Made by a program: the position numbers and the translations under genes. Below the pieces are notes generated by a model, which did no database searches, was not told the DNA's origin, and saw nothing but the letters and a program-made list of their open reading frames with translations. Shown here piece by piece: positions 59,957 to 64,000 of a stretch of DNA of 64,000 nt. Source of the DNA: Sorex araneus (Eukaryota; Chordata; Mammalia; Eulipotyphla; Soricidae); NCBI RefSeq assembly GCF_027595985.1, contig NC_073302.1, forward strand, positions 10,666,966 through 10,730,965, read 5' to 3'. How positions within the stretch are numbered: the stretch's first letter is position 1; each line of letters begins with the position of its first letter.

Positions 59957-60150
59957 GGAGGAGCTGGAGCTAAAGCACAAAGGGTAGGACATATGCCAAG
60001 CTAGCGGCTGACCCGTGTTAGATTCCCAGCATTCCATATGGTCCCCCGCCCCCCCCCCAGAGCACCGCCAGGATTAATTCCTGAGTGAAGAGCCAGGAGG
60101 AACCTCTGTGCAGTGCCGGGTGTGGCCCAAAAAGAAAATAAATAAATAAA
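59957..60150 (+). mobile_element. tRNA-derived SINE, arm C only
   Basis: Diverged plus-strand SINE (ggaggagctggagctaaagc; cattccatatggtcccc; gccgggtgtggcccaaaaag) with an aaataaataaat tail. Possible short TSD atttata (59947-59953; 60150-60156). Confidence 0.85.
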
Positions 60151-60427
60151 TTTATACTGGGAATGTAAGAATAAAATAAAATTGAAAACATTATTTATGT
60201 AAGTCTCTCTTCCTTTAACATTATGTTTATTGGTCAGTCTGGTTAATAAGGCCTATTTTATGTCAGCAGCGTGGAACATAGAAATACCAAGCTCTCTGAG
60301 ATGTGTGTACGTGTAAACAGGTTTATCTGAGCTCTCAGAAGAACAGTTCTTCTATAATAGCTTCCTTATTTATTGGTATATATATAAATATATATGTATG
60401 TATGTCTATATATATTTCTTATGTCAT

Positions 60428-61380
60428 TCAGACTAAGTTGTTTGACTCAAAGAGCATCACCTTATGCGCAAACAACATCAGGGCTTGTTGTATATCTCTG
60501 TTTCCCAGGCTGTAGATGAAAGGGTTCAGCATGGGGTGACTATCATATACATCACAGAAGCAGCTATTTATTTAGCACTGGACATGTATGGCAAGGAGAA
60601 TAAGTACACTTCTGCAATGGTCCCAGAGAATAAGGCTACAACGAGGAGATGGGAACCACAGGTAGAAAGGACTTTGAAGAATTTCTTAGCAGAAGGATTT
60701 TTCGGGACAGTGGCCCATATGCAGATATATGATCCCATGATAAAAGTGAATGGAATACTCACATACATTCCTCCCTCAATGAATATGAGCAGGTTATTGA
60801 GTGAAGTGTCTGAGCAGCTTACCTGCAGCAATGCAGTGAGTTCACAGAAGAAGTGCGGGATGATAATATCACCACAGAAGGACACTCGGATCAAGAGGAG
60901 GGTGTGCAGCAGTGCATATAAAAAATTGATGATCCAAGACCAAGCTACTAATAAGATACATCGTTCCTGCCTCGTTATCATGTTGTAGTGGAGTGGCTGA
61001 CAGATGGCTACATACCTGTCATAGGCCATCACTGCAAGAAGGAAATTGTCGGAACAAACAAAAAATCCTAAAAAATATACCTGACAAATGCACCCTGAAT
61101 AGGGGATGGACTTGTGATTACTCTGCATGTCCACCAACATCTTGGGAACCATGATAGATGATAAACACATGTCGTTGAAGGCCAAGACACAGAGGAAGAT
61201 GTACATGGGTGTGTGGAGGCGAGAGTCTATCCTGATGAGCAGGACAATGAGCAGGTTCCCCAGTACGGTGGTCAGGTATATGACCAGGAAGAGTGTCAAG
61301 AACCAGCCCTGTTGTTCTGGTGATATAGGGAGACCATGGAGGAGGAATTCAGAAACTCTGGTCTCATTCTGTCTCTTCGT
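60428..61380 (-). pseudogene. Olfactory receptor, family 1 (OR1J-like), copy C, disrupted
   Basis: Reversed paralogue of OR-A and OR-B. The frame follows them from TKRQNETRVSEF to TM7, with MAYDRYVAIC, KVLSTCGSHL and the extracellular cysteines kept. Three lesions: the start codon is ACG (61378-61380) instead of ATG; a GAA codon of the other copies is TAA just before TM7 (near 60567); and a C run of five is four (about 60534), shifting the rest of TM7. Loss of TM7 makes a working receptor very unlikely. The C-terminus is also diverged. At the 18 sites where A and B differ before the break, C agrees with A at 13 and B at 5. Also lacks most of the upstream region. Confidence 0.93.
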
Positions 61381-61597
61381 GATGCTCCTCTTTCTCCTGG
61401 AAGTTAAATAGAGGAAAATGTTCAGAGCCTGAAGAACCATAATATAGTAACCCAATTTTTGTATGAAAGTGTTGTTATTTTTTAAATCTACTTTGTTCAC
61501 AACTCACATGTATGTATGCATGAATCACCATGTACCGTTCAGGTTCTAAAAATCCATCACATCTTCACAATTTATAAGTTATTTTCTTTTCTTTTCT

Positions 61598-61866
61598 TTT
61601 AATTTTTTATTAGAGAGTCACTGGGATGTACTATTTCAACCTTATGAACTTTTTTGTTTGCATTTCAGTTATGCATTGATCGTTTACCCATCCCTCAAAC
61701 AGTGCCCATTCACCTCCACCAATGATCCCAGTATGCCTCTCACCACCCACACCCCATTCCCACCACCCAACCCTGCTTCTGCAGCAGAGAATTCCCTTTT
61801 GTTCTCTCTCATTTTGGGTGTTGTAGTTTGCAATAGAGGTATTGAGTGGCCATCATATTCAGTTTA
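61598..61866 (-). mobile_element. L1 3'UTR fragment upstream of OR-C
   Basis: Reversed counterpart of 12939-13210 and 41192-41466, at the same distance from the receptor. Shows that the L1 insertion preceded all OR duplications at this locus. Confidence 0.87.
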
Positions 61867-62534
61867 CTTTTTGATATTTTCTTAACATGGAAAAATGCTT
61901 TGAACAACACTTTAATTCATGCTTGTACAAAGCACTACAGAAAGTGCTATACGCAAAGTAAAGAAGCAATGCAAAGTCTCAGTGTTGATGGAGTGTACAA
62001 AGTCAGAATATCTAAGTGTGCAAAGTTCCATTATTGCTACAGATAACGGTGAAAGGTATGACAACATGTATCTAAACCGAATCTGTCTCTTAATTACAAC
62101 ACACTAGCTCTCCTACTCTTCATTTTTTAGCATGTCCTGACATGCTAAGAGACATCACTCCAACATAGTTGAAGGAGGGAATCTTTGCTCTCCTTTGTAT
62201 TAAAGGTAAATAGCAGGATGGCAAGTTTTTCTTAGAGACTGAAATGCTCAGAGGCACTGGTGCTACCTCTCTAAATTCTCAAAGGTGAATAATGACAAGT
62301 TTTTGGATGCCAGATTCCTAATTGTGGCTGGTTTGGTCCAGAGAGAAGAACCACTGAATTCTCACACCGATGCCTCTTTCTTAATGCCATTTACTTTATT
62401 TCTTTTAGTTGTTTTCATGAAAAAGGGAGATAATAGAATGAATTTCACTTATTTCAAATCTAATTTGTATTTTATTTATATAGCACAGACTTATAGTGGG
62501 GAAAATTTAGTGAACTGACTAATTATACCACATT
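61867..62534. other. Shortened OR-C upstream region
   Basis: Matches, reversed, about 40755-41190 of unit B (61867 to about 62297) and then about 37285-37526 (62310-62534). The 3.2 kb between those points in unit B is absent. No gene. Confidence 0.75.
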
Positions 62535-64000
62535 ACGTTTTTAAAAATTGAATCTCAGTGAGATACACAGTTACAAAGTTGTCTATGATTCATTGTTACA
62601 ATGTTCCATCCCCAGACCTTCACAAGATTACAGGTTCCACCCCGATGTCCCCATCCCTCTCCCCCTCTCCCCTCCCTGCATGCCTCTATGGCAGGCACTT
62701 TTCTTCTCTCGTCTGTCTTTTCTTCTCTATTTCCTTTTGGGAATTTTGTTTTGCAATGCAGATATTGAAAGACCATCATTTATGTCCATTTACCTACTTT
62801 CGAAGTTTTGATTCTTGTTCAGAGTGATCATTTTCAACAATTATTGTCGTACTGGTCCCTTTTCTATTCTAACTGCCCTTTGTTCCGCCACCCCCTCTTG
62901 TGGCAAGCTTCCTACCATTAACCAGTCCTCCTGGCCCCGGTTTGCACCTGCCTTAGATATTAGTCTCATACTACTTTATTTTTTATATTCCACAAATGAA
63001 TGCGGTCCTTCTATATTAGTTCCTCTCTTTCTGACTCAATTTGCAGTATGATATGCTCCATGTCCATCAAGTTATAATCAAATTTCATGACTTCATTTTT
63101 CCTAACCAATTCACAGTATCCCATTATGCAGATGTACCACCATTGTTTCTTTATCCAGTAGTCTTTTTGGGGAATTCTGGTTATTTCCATATTCTGACTG
63201 TTTTCAATAGTGTTGCAATGACCATAGGCGGGCACATGGTGTTTCTATTGTGTGTTTTTGGACCACCGGGATATATTTCCAGACATGGTATTGTTTGGTC
63301 AATTGGAAACTCAATTTCTAGTTTATATGAGTAATGTCCATATTATTTTCCAAAAAGACCAGATCACGTGGCATTCCCGCCAACAATGAAAGAGTCTCTC
63401 TTTCCCCACATCTGCTCCAGCACTAATTGTTCTTGTATCTTATGATGTGTGCCGGTCTCTATGGTGTGAGATGATATCTCACTGTTGTTTTGATTTGCAT
63501 CTTCCTGATAATTATTGATGGAAAGCATTTTTTCATGTTTCTTTAGTCCATTTGATTTTCTTCTTTGAGAAAATTTATGTTCATTTTTACATCCCATGTT
63601 TTGATGTGGTTTGATATCATTTTCTTGTAAAGTATTACTATTGTCTTATATATCTTTCATATTAACCCCTTCTGAGAGGATTTCGTGTATGTAATTTTTC
63701 CCATTCCATGGGCTGTCTTTGTAGTTGGTCACCATTTATTTGAGGGGTAAAGACTTCTTAGCTTAATGTAGTCCCATTTGTTTAGGTTTGCTTCCACTGT
63801 TTGGTAAGTGGTGTTTTATCTTTGAAGATACTTTTATCGTCAATGTTATGGAGGGTTTTGCTATGTTTTCTTTCATGGACCTTATGGGTTCAGGTCTGAT
63901 GTTAAGGTATTTCATTCATTTTCAACTGATTTTTGTGAATGGCGTTATGTAGAGGTCTGAGTTCATTTTTTTCTACATGAAGCTGCCCAGTTTTCCTAGC
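62535..64000 (-). mobile_element. Older L1, arm C, uninterrupted
   Basis: Minus-strand L1 from its 3'UTR end (aaaaattgaatctcagtgag at about 62542) through the ORF2 C-terminus to the window edge. Counterpart of the older L1 in units A and B, but without the L1/RTE block that cuts it there at about 8394 and 35951. Decayed; longest frame under 100 codons. Confidence 0.87.

Larger units (their letters stand above)
54293..64000 (-). repeat. Palindrome arm 2 with the OR-C locus
   Basis: Reverse complement of unit B arm 1 (about 35.95-50.9 kb), continuing to the window end. In order it holds the mirrored flank, two L1-tailed retroposons, OR-C, the L1 3'UTR fragment and the older L1. Differences from arm 1: no B-only L1, about 3.2 kb of OR upstream sequence missing near 62300, and its own SINE and L1 insertions. 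The outer end of the arm is not reached. Confidence 0.85.

Noticed and set aside
1..64000. CRISPR array or prokaryotic operon
   Set aside because: Repeats are dispersed retroelements with TSDs; there are no regularly spaced short repeats, ribosome binding sites or compact coding.

Overview
This is a vertebrate, almost certainly mammalian, genomic window and most likely from a shrew (Soricidae, Sorex-like). The evidence is a dense, nested L1 landscape, many copies of a tRNA-derived SINE whose sequence I recognise as the shrew type (internal box B around GGGTTCGA, body reading 'gcatcccatatggtcc', A-rich tail), intronless olfactory receptor (OR) exons, and a nematode-type RTE retrotransposon of the kind I recall being reported as horizontally acquired in the common shrew. 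No bacterial-style genes, CRISPR arrays or true tRNA genes are visible. Species assignment and the literature recall are from memory; no search was run.

The only host genes are three copies of one OR gene, family 1 and OR1J-like: an intact copy A (13418-14362, +), an intact copy B (41672-42616, +) and a broken copy C (60428-61380, -). C has lost its start codon, has an in-frame stop and has a 1-bp deletion.

Layout. Unit A (1 to about 27.37 kb) and unit B (about 31.5 to 57.37 kb) are tandem direct duplicates. They share an L1 carrying an RTE insertion at the same base (5667-6571; 33230-34136), the OR, its flanks, and a block that folds back on those flanks. Each unit therefore contains an inverted repeat. 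In unit B plus C it is a large palindrome: arm 1 holds OR-B, arm 2 runs from about 54.3 kb to the window end and holds OR-C reversed, and the spacer is about 3.4 kb. In unit A the second arm stops at about 27.37 kb, where the sequence jumps into L1, so a mirror OR once present there appears to have been deleted. Between A and B lies a minus-strand L1 (27573-31510) interrupted by a SINE and by an L1-tailed composite retroposon.

Post-duplication insertions date the copies. Unit A alone carries nested L1s at 1407-4638, 15668-16410, 20807-21545 (with a SINE inside) and 26142-27084. Unit B alone carries a 4.2-kb L1 (46251-50444) and a SINE (40402-40592). Arm C alone carries an L1 end, a SINE and a composite retroposon. 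Many insertions have visible target-site duplications (TSDs).

Most notable: (1) the RTE fragment is a 5'-inverted insertion, and its short 3' tail encodes the RTE C-terminus; (2) a second, tRNA-headed SINE family in the same window ends in the same C-terminal codons, so it appears to have taken its tail from the RTE; (3) the OR palindrome with mosaic coding differences; (4) an unclassified composite retroposon family in three copies.
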